The notes beneath the pieces are model-generated. The model saw only the letters and a program-made list of their open reading frames with translations. It was not told the DNA's origin and searched no databases. The translations under genes were made by a program, and so were the position numbers. From Lonicera japonica (Eukaryota; Streptophyta; Magnoliopsida; Dipsacales; Caprifoliaceae): 64,000 bases of DNA. The stretch covers positions 27,397,248 to 27,461,247 of the forward strand of contig CM038467.1 in assembly GCA_021464415.1 (NCBI GenBank), written 5' to 3'. Shown here one piece after another: positions 1 through 12,300 of the stretch. Positions within the stretch are counted from its first letter, which is position 1. Each line of letters begins with the position of its first letter.

Positions 1-3000
1 ATGTCAGTGTTAATAACGCCTGGATTGAGTGCAACAATTCCCACTCCACTGGGTAACTCCTTTGCCACTGACCTCGACAGACCTTCCACTGCCCATTTCG
101 AAGCACAATAAGGTGCAACCTGTGATAATTAAAGTAAGTTATAGGTACAAATAAATGTGCTGTTTTCTATTTATTTATTGAGTGAAATATCTTTAGAACA
201 TTTCCATGTTGTCAAATATTGGTCGATAAAGGAGATGTCAGCATGAAGCAGAACTCTTCAGGTGCATTTGATTGAATTGCATGAAAAGGAGTTATTTTTC
301 ACTGAAAAGATGGCGTTTTTTATTGCATAGCCATATCAGATTTCTTTAGAACTGCTATCTAGGGAACTAGGTCTAACAAAAAAAGTTGTAAATCCATTAA
401 ATAGTAATATGTTGCTATTTGCTAATTAGTAGCAATTTTTCACACTAAATGACTTATCTTGGACAGTATACAAATTTGACAGAATATGGGAGAAAATATC
501 AACTTTTCCCGTCAATCATATTGCAAATTTTAAGTTTTACCTGTGCAGCAGCAGATCTTCCCCACCCAGATGACATATTGACAATAATCCCTTGTTTGGC
601 CTCAATCATCAGAGGAATGAAGTGACGCAACATATTTGCTATTCCCTTTATATTCGTATCGATCACAGTATCAAACTCTTCCACTGGAACTTCCCAAATT
701 TTGTTGTTTTGATTAATAGTGCCTGCATTATTTACTGGAACACAATAGCTTTATTTAATTTCAGTTCACAAATTGGTGTTTCTATAATAAAACGATTGGA
801 ATTAAAATTAAAAACAATGCATTTCAACTGCAAAAGATGCAAATAAGCAAAAGATGAAAGAATAACATAATGTCACCATTCATCAGAAATTCCAAAATAA
901 TTCATATGTTGGACATAATGGTCCGCAGAACATAAACCCTTCACCATTCCAATTGTTACTGAAGTTATATTAACAGTATCTAGAATCCAAATATAAGCAG
1001 TATACCTTATACTATACGGATTCTTCTCATCCTTAAGATGGAACAAAATGTCATAGAGCATATCCGCAATTGCTTAAACAAAGAATCCAAAGGGAGCTCA
1101 AAAGGATTAGGGCTTCAAAAATGTAAAGAACTTGGGACACGTAACCGCCAAAAGCATAAGGCCTCATGTCATCGAAAATGTTCGGGAATGGTTCTACCAA
1201 TTATTTACATGCATTTTATTAAACAGAAAAAAAAATGTGAAATAGATATCCATGGATCCACCAGAGTAAAAGAATACATTGCGCAGAAACAAATACAAAA
1301 GAAGAAAGTTACAATAGATGACTGCCCGGTCCCTACAAACATCCAACAACTAGATGTCCTTAAAAGCTCCCATTCCCATAGAGGATGACCAAAGCAAAGT
1401 CAGGAACACAATACCATGTATGCATGTTTTATTAGCGTAAGTATAGTCAATCTGCATTTCATGAAAACTTATCAAGGACAGCATGCCACTGTAAGGTTAA
1501 TGATCAACATTAAAGCATCAAGCAAATGCACATGTTTGGCGAACTCATGTACCTATGATATCTGGAACACCCTTCTTTTCCATCACAGCACGTGCCAACT
1601 CTTCAACACTGCTGTTAGACCTCTAAAAACAGAGAGACAATTAATTCTATCAATATCTACCACCTCAGTATTAAATATACATATATATATTAAAATAAAC
1701 ATAAATAATATATGAAACTAATGTAAAATCAAATGTCTACTTTTAAGTTTTAACTACATTCCAGTTTTGCAGGGATGCTAAAATTGAACCATATGTAGCC
1801 TACGATTGACTAAGGTTCAACAGCATGAACAAGACACGCCTTTTTCTTATTTACTTTTTGTCAATCTTCAGTTATTGCCACATTTTGCTTCCATGTTTCA
1901 AATTCATCTGGAGTGAATTTCGGAATATAAGGCTCCGTTTGATAGCAACATGGAAAATGAAAATAAAAACAACTAATTTAGGTGAGAAGATGTAAAATAA
2001 GTTGAAGGATGTGGTGAGATTAATTCTTGCTTTTTGGCTCCTTCTAAGGAAAAAAAAATTCTTTGAGTGGTGGTGAAAGAAATTTTTTCCACAAAACATA
2101 AAGGAGGATGGAGAACATACACTCACAAAAATGAGTATGAGATGGAGATACTCTCAACTTATTTTCCATCTTCTCATCATTATTAGTTGTTTTTAGTTTC
2201 ATTTTCCATGTAGCAATCAAAAGGAGCCTAAATCACAGGAATATATCCTAACACAGAGCCATCTCAATCTCTGACTTGTCACTTATATAAAGTTCATATC
2301 CCTCCATCCTGAATTAAGACTTGCGATGCCGCAATTTTAATGTAGTCAGTATCTGGGATCAAAGTTTCCAAATGCAACCTTAAATTGGGCATCTCAAATT
2401 AGGAAATGTGTCTCTAAATTTGAGAGCCTAGAGTAAGCAAATGGAACTCTGAATGCTAAATGGAACTTTTGAAAAATGTAATCTATTTTACTTTACTCTG
2501 AATGCTAAATATGACATTTTACCATTTTACCCTTATTTTTACGATATACATAAATAAGCTGCTTCGACCGGGTATAAAATGTGCATTGGCCCTAGCCCTC
2601 AGAATTGGAGTTCATCTTTCTTTCAAGCTTTCACTGGATATTTGGAGAGTAAATTGGCAAAGTGTCATCGATAACTTAAAAGAATATGGGCACCAGTGAA
2701 ATAATTTTTCAATCTTAATTCTAATTCAATTCAGCATTAAGAATGAAGGTGCAAAAAAACAAACAACATTTCTACCGGTTAATGCTGAATAAACTTTCAT
2801 TCAGCATTAAGACGCCGTTAATTCATCAAAACTTATACGAACTCATCGCCATTGGTAATTCATCCAAAAAAAAAGTTTTAAAGCAAATTCATTTCACATC
2901 AAGAGACTACAAGAAAAAAAACCCTCAAATTTGAACAAAATAGTAACCTCAAAATGCAGAATCATATCAATGTATGTATATATAGAAGTAGTGAAAGAGA

Positions 3001-3293
3001 AATAATTCGAAACTTACGACATCGACGGGCATAAAAAGGTGCTTATCGGAGGAAGAAGCACTAGATTCCGGTTGAGAAGAAGAGGAGAGTTCAGCTTGGA
3101 GGGAGTTAAGTTTATCCTGTGAGCGAGAGCAGCCTATAACGGTGTGACCTCTCTTTGCTATCTCTAGGGCTAGGGCTTTCCCCAGCCCCTTGCTTACTCC
3201 CGTTATCAGAACCGTCCGACTCCTGGCTCCGTTCATCATCGACACACCGTTCATTCCTCCTCCTCCTCCGGTATTCGGCGGCGTTGTTGTCAT
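1..3293 (-). CDS. NADPH-dependent SDR, pterin aldehyde reductase-like (3' end outside window)
   Basis: Four exons on the minus strand: 3018-3293, 1553-1622, 541-734 and 1-119 (continues beyond base 1). All junctions are GT-AG and the phases agree (92 codons, then 70+194 nt = 88 codons). The start at 3293 gives the MTTT... N-terminus followed by a Gly-rich stretch; an in-frame upstream ATG exists at 3410 but precedes promoter-like sequence. Visible SDR motifs are the cofactor loop TGVSKGLG, NNAG, and the catalytic YCASK in the last visible exon, followed by NPGVINTD. The run VLITGVSKGLGKALALEIAK and the phrase MSSGWGRSAAA match the plant family annotated as NADPH-dependent pterin aldehyde reductase (folate pathway salvage; dihydropterin aldehyde to alcohol). 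Family assignment is strong; substrate is inferred from family only. Intron 1 (1.4 kb) holds a MITE. Confidence 0.88.
1931..2228. mobile_element. Tourist-like MITE in SDR intron 1
   Basis: A 298-bp element bounded by TAA on both sides (1928-1930 and 2229-2231). The ends are long inverted repeats of about 75 bp: the left begins GGCTCCGTTTGATAGCAACA and the right end is its imperfect reverse complement. No coding capacity. The TAA target duplication and terminal structure fit PIF/Harbinger-derived MITEs. Degenerate relatives appear near 20365-20575 and 35470-35730. Confidence 0.85.
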
Positions 3294-4369
3294 GTGCTTT
3301 CTCTCACTCTTCCGGTCTCTCACTAGTTTCGTGCTCCCAAGGGTAAAACCAGTGCGGATTTGCCACATGTCGAGTGTGTACTGCTCCACGTGTCTTCTTA
3401 TCTTACGCATTGACCCTTTGTTTGGTTCAAAATTTAAACCGTTGTGAAAATATTAAATTTCATTTTGAAATGATTTTCGCATTTGGTTCAAATTTTAAGT
3501 GCAGAATAAATAATTTCAGGAATCAATATTTCATCTCCCAAATTCTCTTATTTAAACGATAAGAATAAGTCGTTACCAGTGGGCATATTTTTTTTATTTT
3601 TTTTAAGACTAAAATAACTTTATTCTTTATGAATAAATAATTCTTTTTCGATCTGTGTATGAAAATATTATTTGGAACATTTTTTTTTAGTTATGTTGTT
3701 GCACAAAAAAAAAATTGTTTGGAACTTTTTACTTTTCTTTTTTCTTTTTTTTTGTTGTAATTTTTTTTAATTACAAAAATTGTAATTTTTGTAGGATAGT
3801 TATTCGGCATTTGTAATTTATTATAATAATTGTCACTTTTAAAAAATTAGTAAGAGATATATTCTCATCTTATAAAATGACGGGTATTTTTATAATTAAT
3901 ACTTTATTACATTTATATCCCCAATTAAACCAAACATAGTGAAAGTAATGTAACATTTTAAGAATATAATATTCATGTCTGAGCCAAACATTAGCATGGC
4001 ATCCTAAATGCCAGAAAAAAAGCTTTTCAGAAACCGAGTATGCCCATTCCATTCTCAAAACAAGTCCTAAGTAGAATATTTTATTTTATATTTTAACAAC
4101 TTCGCCGGACCTCCCGCTAAATAAATCGTTCTTCACAAGAATCTAGTGAACCACTAGACCGATCCATAAGATCCACCGTGACTTGGATTTTATTTTTATG
4201 TTTTGTTAAGAGCAATGCTAATTATCTATAAAAAAAATATCAAAAATATAATTTTACACTAGTTTTTTAATTAATTATAGCCACTATTACTTATTATTTT
4301 TTTCTCTTTAAAGTAGATAACCCAAGCAAAATCCCAAAAAACACAACTTAAAAGGTAACTTTCAACTAA
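3294..4369. other. Intergenic, upstream of SDR gene
   Basis: AT-rich spacer containing the presumed promoter of the minus-strand SDR gene. I see no coding exon or clear mobile element here. Long poly-T and poly-A runs lie at 3587-3770. Confidence 0.5.
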
Positions 4370-4378
4370 TTATTTTTA

Positions 4379-5487
4379 GGGCAAATTGCACTTTACCCCC
4401 CCCCCCCCCCTGAACTATGGACCTAGTTGTACTTTACCATACAAACTATTAATTTCACCAATTTTTACCACGAACTATCGATTTTGTTGCACATTGCCTC
4501 AAATCACTAATAGGGTTATAAAACTGATGGAAATAAAGGGCAAAATTGGAAATTGATTTTCATAAAACTCCTTTTTTTTCCGGCGACCCTTTTCGGCTAC
4601 TCCTCTCTCCATTAATCAAAGGCAAATTGAACGGTGACTACTCTATCCTCCAATGACTCTTTCGATGACTTTTCTTTCTGGCGGCCCTTTCCGGCGACTT
4701 TTCTTTCTGGCGGCCCTTTCCGGCGACTTTTCTAGAAAGATTAAATATATTTTACACGAGAGGGAGAGGGAGAGAGAGACGAAGCAAAGTACAGAGAATT
4801 TTGAACCCTTCAATGACAAATGAAAAGGGTTAAAATTCGAACCACAAAACAGAGCAAAGGCAAATTGAAAGCTGCAGGTGTGACATCATTAGCAGGGAGA
4901 GGAAGATTGTTGGAAGAATTAAACCACCGCCAAAGCCGCCGCCATGGGTGAATGGTATTGATGATTGTGGTGGGTTTTTTTCTGATGGGATGCTAACGCC
5001 AGCGAATGTGATTTCTAGTAGCTTTGAGTCTTTGTTGTTGGATTATTAATTAACTAGTTAATTTGCTCTGTTTTGTGGTTTGAATTTTAACTGCCCTTTT
5101 CATTTTTCATTGAAGGGTTAAAAAATCTCTCTACTTTGCTTCTTCTCTCTATCATGTAAAATCTCTTTAATCTTTCTGGAAATGGTCGCCAAAAAAAGAA
5201 GTCACCGGAGGAGAGAGGAGTCTCCGTTCAATTTGCCTTTGATTAATGGAGAGAGGAGTCATCGGAGGAGAGGAGTAGCCGGAAAGGGTCGCCGGAAAAA
5301 AAAAGGAGTTTTATGAAAATCAATTTCCAATTTTGCCCTTTATTTTCGTCAGTTTTATAACCCCATCAATGATTTGAGGCAATGTGCAACAAAATCGATA
5401 ATTCGTGGTAAAAATTGGTGAAATTAATAGTTCGTATGGTAAAGTACAACTAGGTCTATAGTTCGGGGGGTAAAGTGCAATTTGCCC
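4379..5487. mobile_element. Foldback Mutator-like element (MULE) with protein-like loop
   Basis: An 1109-bp element flanked by a perfect 9-bp duplication TTATTTTTA (4370-4378 and 5488-5496), the target size of Mutator-like elements. The termini GGGCAAATTGCACTTTACC are inverted, and the inverted homology continues inward for several hundred bases (for example the AAATTGAACGG / TTCAATTTGCC and AACCCTTCAATGA / TCATTGAAGGGTT pairs), so the element can fold into one large hairpin. The loop at about 4890-5049 reads open with a proline-rich segment RIKPPPKPPPWVNGIDDCGG and ends at TAA. The loop may be a captured gene piece; its source is not recognised. Confidence 0.85.
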
Positions 5488-5786
5488 TTATTTTTATTCA
5501 ATAATTTCTTTTTTTCGGAGTTCAATGTAAATATGAGGTTTAAATTGAGTTGGACTGCAACTTTTAAGATATTCTTTAGACTCTCTATTATTTATTTTCT
5601 CTTTAAAACTCCAAAACAAATATGTAGTTTAATTTGTTTGGGCTATAAATTTTGAAATATTATTAAGTTACATAATAATTTTCTTTTATTCAAATTAGTC
5701 ACCCAAATTTAAAAATTTAGATTCAAGCAGAATTTTTGTAGGTTCAAATCAATCACCCAACTCCAGGACTAGGAACCCCCGCCCCC

Positions 5787-6070
5787 TTTTTTTGGTGCGA
5801 AAGATTGGCACTTTTGATAACTTCTTTTCATATATTTTCCTTTGGCACTTACTTTGTAAATGGCAATTATTTATTTTTCTATTTATTTTTCATAGTCTAA
5901 TAGATGCATGCATGTTTGACTAATTGTTTTTTGGTGCGAAGGATTGGCACTTTTGATAACTTCTTTTTTCATATCTTTTCCTTTGGCACTTACTTTGTAA
6001 ATGGCAATTATTTATTTTTCTATTTATTTTTCATAGTCTAATAGATGCATGCATGCATGTTTGACTAATT
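5787..6070. repeat. 139-bp tandem duplication
   Basis: Two nearly identical copies (about 5787-5925 and 5926-6070), each starting TTTTTGGTGCGAA and ending in a GATGCATGCATG run. The second copy has gained an extra ATGC unit and a couple of T residues. Confidence 0.9.
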
Positions 6071-6120
6071 GGGGAGGGGGGGTATGGGATTCATACTTTG
6101 AACTTGGCAAACCCAAAATC

Positions 6121-6204
6121 TTGGTACAATGGTTTTGGCCTAAAACTAAAAGTTCAGAGTAGTTGGTACAATGGTTTTGGCCTAAAACTAAAAGTTCAGA
6201 GTAG
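6121..6204. repeat. 42-bp perfect tandem duplication
   Basis: Two identical 42-bp copies, each beginning TTGGTACAATGGTTTTGGCC (6121-6162 and 6163-6204). The region up to 6630 otherwise shows only a low-complexity open frame that I do not accept as a gene. Confidence 0.95.
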
Positions 6205-6630
6205 TTGGTCTTAGGTTTGAACTCTTTGAAGTATTAATAACATGGACTCAGTCATTACCTATAGACACATAAGCACCCAAGTCCAAAGCCAGCAAAATGT
6301 GTTATGGGGTTTTGCCTCTCTGGACAATGGTGACCTGTATAAAAATCAAGAATTAGTCGGATCAAAAGTGCAGATATCTCAAGACATAATAAAAAAAAAA
6401 CACTTTGAATTTAGCAACCTCGACACCTTAACTTATGTTGGCCATTTTTTGATAAATCTTCTCGTATTTCATAACTTTTGTGCCGAAGCAATTCTTCCTA
6501 TACAAATCGAGATAAAACGTATAAAAAGTTTATTTAAAACCTGTTCGAGAACTTTTATCAAATATTTACAAGATCTCTATCAGTTTAAACGCTTCCGGTA
6601 ATAGCCAAGCGCAACAAATTTGTTTTGGAG

Positions 6631-6830
6631 TTTTTGAGTTACCCCTTTATTATTAATGCAAAACTCAAGATACTCTCTATTTTACTAATCATTTAAGTTA
6701 TCTTATGCTTTTTAACATTTTCAATGGAACAAAGCAACTGGAACAATGAAAACATGGAGTAACTCAAAAGATTAATAAAATAAGGAGGTATGTTGAGTTT
6801 TGCATTAATAATAGAGGGCAAATCAAAAAA
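6631..6830. mobile_element. Small hairpin (MITE-like) element
   Basis: About 200 bp with imperfect inverted ends: TTATTATTAATGCAAAACTC near 6650 pairs with its reverse complement near 6797-6812, and the flanking TTTTTGAGTTACCCC pairs with GGGCAAATCAAAAAA. No clear target duplication was found. Confidence 0.6.
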
Positions 6831-7329
6831 TCCCTTCAGTAACCTTTTGATTAAATCATATGATTAATATTAGTATTACATTCTATTTTCATTATAAGAA
6901 ATAATTGCATCGTATGTATAAATAACTAAAAATTGCTAACACAAATGGTTGTATTCATGTGGGGAAAAAAAATTTGAATGTCCAAAAGGTTTAGAGAAGA
7001 AAGTATTACGTCTCCCCCCAAGAGTTAAATCAAATTCAAATCTATTATAATTGAAAATGTGATATTATTCAAGCTTATGTATCACATAACACATGATGTG
7101 AATTATTATAATGGAATATGAGCATAGTGCAAGAGTGTTGTTAATGATGCACCTCTTTGGTTAGTTGTAATTTATTCACATATTAGGTCTATATGTGAGA
7201 GCAATTTTACGGGTTATATTAAATGGTTAAATTTAGCATATCCTAATTTACAGCGAAAAAACTTGTATGATAAATATTAGATTTGTATAGTATAGAATGA
7301 GTAAACTTAATAAATCTCTAAATTTTATT

Positions 7330-7590
7330 CATACGGCTTTCCTTCACTCATATCAACCATACGGGTTTAGCTCACTTGTATGAAAATAAAAAAATAAATT
7401 TCATATGAGTGAAGCATACTCGTGCGACACTATATATATAATTTTTTTTTATTTTTCATTCTATCTCACAAAAAATAAAAATAAATAAATGCTCATACAA
7501 GTGTGCCTTGCTCGTATGAAGCATTTCCTCTTCTTCTTCTTTTTTTAGCTCAAAATTGATATGGGCGAAGCACACTCGTATGACTATTTT
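7330..7590. repeat. Cluster of imperfect 25-bp palindromic modules
   Basis: At least five relatives of the module ATATGAGTGAAGCATACTCG lie here in both orientations (near 7335, 7365, 7403, 7495 and 7558). Some are truncated; several are near-palindromes. They sit in an otherwise AT-rich stretch (6831-8001) without genes. Confidence 0.6.
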
Positions 7591-8001
7591 TTATATCATA
7601 CCCACCGTATCGTTTCTCAAAACTTAGTTAATATTTACAAATTTCACTCTAAATTTTAGCAATCACACTGTGAATGCTCTAAAGAATGAATAAGTACATT
7701 TTTGCTATATATACGCTGAGTTAATGCATTTTTTTTTGTGGTACCCAACACTGACTCGACACAATACTATATATAGCAAGAATGCCCATTGATTCATTGC
7801 ATATACGCTCACGAGTTGGATGGAGTGAAATCAAGTAAAACTGTGTTTGTCATTAACGCCGCCCATAGTGTTATGAATCTTTTGCTACAGATTCCATTGC
7901 TTAAATAAAGGGGTTTGACGGGGTGCTTAACTCTCTTATTCGAAAACAATACATATATAATACTATTTTTTATATGGCCACATTCATTTAACAAGAGGTG
8001 A

Positions 8002-8410
8002 TGTTATTTACACCCCTTAAATATCTTACAAACACATTCTCTATAATTTAATTAAAAACGTATTTTAAAACTCTCTTATTTATTACAAACACTTTTTTCA
8101 TTACTTGATGTTAAGTGAGTACTTAGCAACTCTCCCAATTTAAACTGAATGTATGTGAATACACTGACCTTTATTAGGTGGGTCTTATTTGAAAAATACT
8201 GTAGCATTTCATTGCTTGATGTTAGGTGAGTTTTCACCAACAAATTTTCTCTATACAAGTTAAGTGTACGTAACTGCATTCACATCTTATTAAGCGGACC
8301 TTAAAGGAGTGTTAGACCTTAGAGGAATGTTAATGATAATAAATTTACCATAGGAGAATGTTTGTGATAAATGGAGTATTTGTGACAAATATAGAAGGTG
8401 TAAATAACAT
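8002..8410. mobile_element. MITE-like inverted-repeat element
   Basis: About 409 bp with inverted ends: TGTTATTTACACC at the left and GGTGTAAATAACAT at the right, followed inward by related A/T-rich matches around ACAAACA. No coding capacity; the superfamily is unresolved because the target duplication is unclear. Sequence around 33370-33510 looks like a degraded relative. Confidence 0.65.
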
Positions 8411-8624
8411 AACTTTTTTTAACAAGTGATACTAAAAATACAAAATACATGCAATAACCCAAAATTGTAATAATTATATAATGTTAAAAAGTATACACTA
8501 TTTCAATAACCCATCAATAACTATATTAATGTATATATCTCCATCAAACTTTGCCGATGCTTGTAATAATATATAAAATTGCTAACACGTTATTAAAATA
8601 CAAAATAATCGACACTATCTTAAA

Positions 8625-9127
8625 TAGGGGTGTACAAGATTCGGTTATACGAACCAACTTTTCAATTTTACCTCTAAGTTCAATCGAACTGAACCGTCAA
8701 AACAACTAAAACCGATCGGTGTCGATTCGGGCAATCGGATTTTGTCTATTTGGACCCTGAGCCTAAATTATTGTTTTGGGCCATGGTTTTATATTATTTG
8801 AAAATTTCTATATGTTTTTCTATCTCTTGTGCCTTCTTTTCTTATTGATTATTCGGATATTTTCTTTTTTTAAATATTTATTATTTTTGTAATTTTTTTT
8901 AATTATTTAACCTATAATATTTTAAAGAAAATAGTTCATTAAGTAAATTCACCGAAACAATAAAAATATAATTAATGTACTAATCGGGGTTCAAGTTTTG
9001 TTAATTTTATACACCAAAAAACTGTTAATTGAATCGAAGCGCAAAATTTGAAAAAACACTCGGTTTAACTTAATTCGGACCAGTTCAATTTAATTTTTCA
9101 ATTTTTTTGATTTCATACACACCCGTA
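8625..9127. mobile_element. Non-autonomous hAT-like element, family member 1
   Basis: A 503-bp element starting TAGGGGTGTAC and ending with the inverse CACACCCGTA. It is flanked by an 8-bp duplication with one mismatch, ATCTTAAA (8617-8624) and GTCTTAAA (9128-9135), typical of hAT transposition. The interior contains CGGTT-type repeats and CTAAATTATTGTTTTGGGCC, shared in opposite orientation with the element at 15586-16071. It ends about 250 bp upstream of the U2AF-related start codon. Confidence 0.8.
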
Positions 9128-9377
9128 GTCTTAAATAATCTTTGTTGTGTATAACTAAATCAATTAAATTTGTGGCCTTCTGGCTTGAAAATAAATTTTT
9201 TTTGAATTGCAACCTTTGGGAAAACAGAGAATTCGATTGTCCCCGAGTCTGGAACCACAAAAAACAGGAGCTTACTGCTTACACAGTAGTTGTTACATTG
9301 ATCTCAAAGCTGAAAGTTGAAACAAGGTTCTGTTCAGCTTCGCTACGATCTCAATTGGAACTCAAAACCCTAACACG

Positions 9378-12300
9378 ATGGCCGACTCAATCGCAATCGA
9401 TTCAGAAGAACGACAACCACCTTCCAACTCCGTGCAAGAGGAGGGGGATTCAAAATCCGCGACGGCGGAGGAGGAGAAGGAGAAGGAGGAGACTCGAATG
9501 GTGAGGAGCCGGAGGGAGAAGAGGAAGGCGGCGAAGAAAGAGAAGAGGAAGCAGATTCGCAAGGAGCTGGCCGAGAAGGCTCGAGCGGAAGAAGAGGCTC
9601 GGCTCAACGATCCCGAGGAGCAGCTGAGGATTCAGTTGGAGGAGGAGAGAGAGAAGGAGAGGTTAGAGAGAGAAAGAAAGGAGTTTGAGGATAGAGAGAG
9701 GCTGTTTTTAGAGGAATTGGCTAGAAAAAAGGCGGAAGAGGAAGAAGAACGGAGGAAGTTTGTAGAAGAAGAATCAAAGCAAAACCAGGTGCACAATCTT
9801 CACTTTCTGTAATCAATAGAAGTTTAACGCTAAGCATACTAACGAATTGTACGAACCTGTCAAAAAGTCTATTCTAACAATTGAGTAGTTGCCCGATTGA
9901 TATGTCAATATTCTATGTCAAATAAATATATCCGTAGTAATTCAGTGTGAAACGAAAGAGAACTTGTGCAGTTGAGTTTAACTAAATTCAATGCGATTAC
10001 GTTGAATTATCGAATGCCAACTAGGCACTTATTTTGATGTGCTTGAGTTGTGTTAGCCATATTGTTACATTGAACTGAAGTTTAAGGTCTATTAGTATGC
10101 ATATTTGGTTCTATGGCTGGTTATGTGCACGGATATGGTTACGTTCTAATAACGCATAGGGTGTTTTCTTAATTATGTTATCTGTTCGTGTTTGGTCTTT
10201 TTTTTGGTTAATGCTTGATTGATTTATTGAAGGAACGGTTGGCAATTTATGCACTTGAGAAAATCTTGTGACTGTTTCTGTAAAATATTACTGGGCCTTA
10301 GGATTTCTTATACTGCACCTTTTTATTACATTGTTAAAGGAAATGTACCCTTTTGGTCCTAACTTGGGTCTCAGTTTATGATAAGAAATTAATGACTTCC
10401 CTACCCACGGTATCCGAGAAAGTGTTGTTCGTTTAAGATTTTACTCAGCTACATAAAGGGTAACTAGGAAAAATATATAATGATTACCAGGTAAAATATT
10501 TGAACTTTAGTTCAAGTAAATTGTTCTTTTGCAATATTTGACAGATTGCCACATCATCTAGTTCCTCCATAATCTAGACTCCAGAGTCGTTAAGAGGTCT
10601 TATATGTTTTTTTTGGTTGACAAGCTTAATGACATCTTCTGTATATGTTTGTTTAATGCCTGACAGTCCAATCTTGAGAATGAGTCAAATGAAGATGATG
10701 ATTGGGAATATGTAGAAGAGGGGCCTCCCGAAATTATTTGGCAAGGAAATGAAATAATTGTTAAGAAAAAAAGAGTAAAGGTGAAAAAGAAAATTGTTGA
10801 CAATCAGCCCAACAAAGAGGTATTGCTGATCTGCTATATGACTTCCTTTTTTATTCTACGTTGTGAAATGATGTACATTTTGCATCTTTTGTTGTGGCAA
10901 ATTCTTGAGAGGTTGAGATTGAAAACTTTTGTTGTATTCTTTTTATCTTTTTTATTTTTCAGGACGCTGATAGGCCTATCTCAAATCCTCTTCCTCCACA
11001 ATCTGAAGCCTTTGCTGATTACAAGAGTACTCCTATTGTTTCAGCCCAACAGCTGTTGGACAATGTTGCTCAGCAAGTCCCTAACTTTGGAACAGAACAA
11101 GTCTCTTTCTCTCTCTTCCCCCCCCCCCCCCTTCCTTTTCTCTTCATCCTTTTATTTTACAACTATAATTTTCTTTATTCATCTGTAACCTTTTGTTGGA
11201 TGTTAGGATAAAGCTCATTGTCCATTTCACATCAAAACTGGAGCATGTCGGTTTGGCTCACGTTGCAGCAGAGTCCACTTTTACCCTGATAAATCTTGCA
11301 CGCTACTTTTCAAGAACATGTATAATGGACCTGGCCTTGCTTGGGAGCAGGATGAGGGGCTTGAGGTCTGTAAAATGAAGTCTACCATGATTCTAGTATC
11401 CTCATAATACTTTGAAAATTCCTGCACTTATTAGTGAACCGATGAAATTTATACAAAAGGATTTCTTTGTAAGTCAAATAAATCAATCCGCGGTATGCAA
11501 GGTTGTGTACTCTGGAAATTCTAGTGCCTAGATTCTTCTAATTGTACGCCTCCACCAACAATTGGAACATTAAAGATGCACAATTATATTGGCATTGAAG
11601 AGCATACACCAGGACAACCTGAAATTATGAGAATATTTAATTGTGAAAACAATTAGTTTCTGTTGTTTTGTTTGCATGGAATTGTAATTGCCTACAGTTC
11701 AGCAAAATGCTCAAGGCCTCAGTGAATTAGCTTCTATTATTACCATACATTTGTGCTGTAGGCTTGCTGGGCCAAGTGATACAATTCATTTTTGATGCCA
11801 TGTTTTGGAACTACATGACATACCTGCTACCATATTCGATTATTTAACCATTACTGTTATTCTTTGACTCAATTATATCAGACTTCTTCTCAAGATTCAC
11901 TTCGATGGAGGTTCACTGTTTTGGCCTTGGTTTGGTTAGAGACAAAAGATATTAGCAAGTCTGTATCCTACATGCTGCAATTTGAGTGCCATTATTCTAG
12001 AACCTTCCCATTATCAATGTATTGAACTTCATGACTCAGATTATATGTTATTAAAATATAGCCTGTTATTCACTAAAAATTATCACCTTATAATCTTCTT
12101 TTTAATTTTGTGACAAATATAATGTGGGAATTTTCTGTTCTTGTTTCAAAGAAAACATCTAACTCCAAGAATATATCATTCTAATATCTTTACTGACTAT
12201 TTATGAAGAATTGAGACTTGAGAGAACATGCTGAGTTCATTGGTAGTTTGATTCTTTGATTTCTGTTAAGTTTTGCTGCACCTATAGCCCCTTAACAACT

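Noticed and set aside
1038..1388. 116-codon plus-strand frame in the SDR gene
   Set aside because: Lies entirely in an intron of the minus-strand SDR gene and has no recognisable family.
6242..6601. 119-codon plus-strand open frame
   Set aside because: AT-rich, no domain or signal, no splice or promoter context; probably chance.
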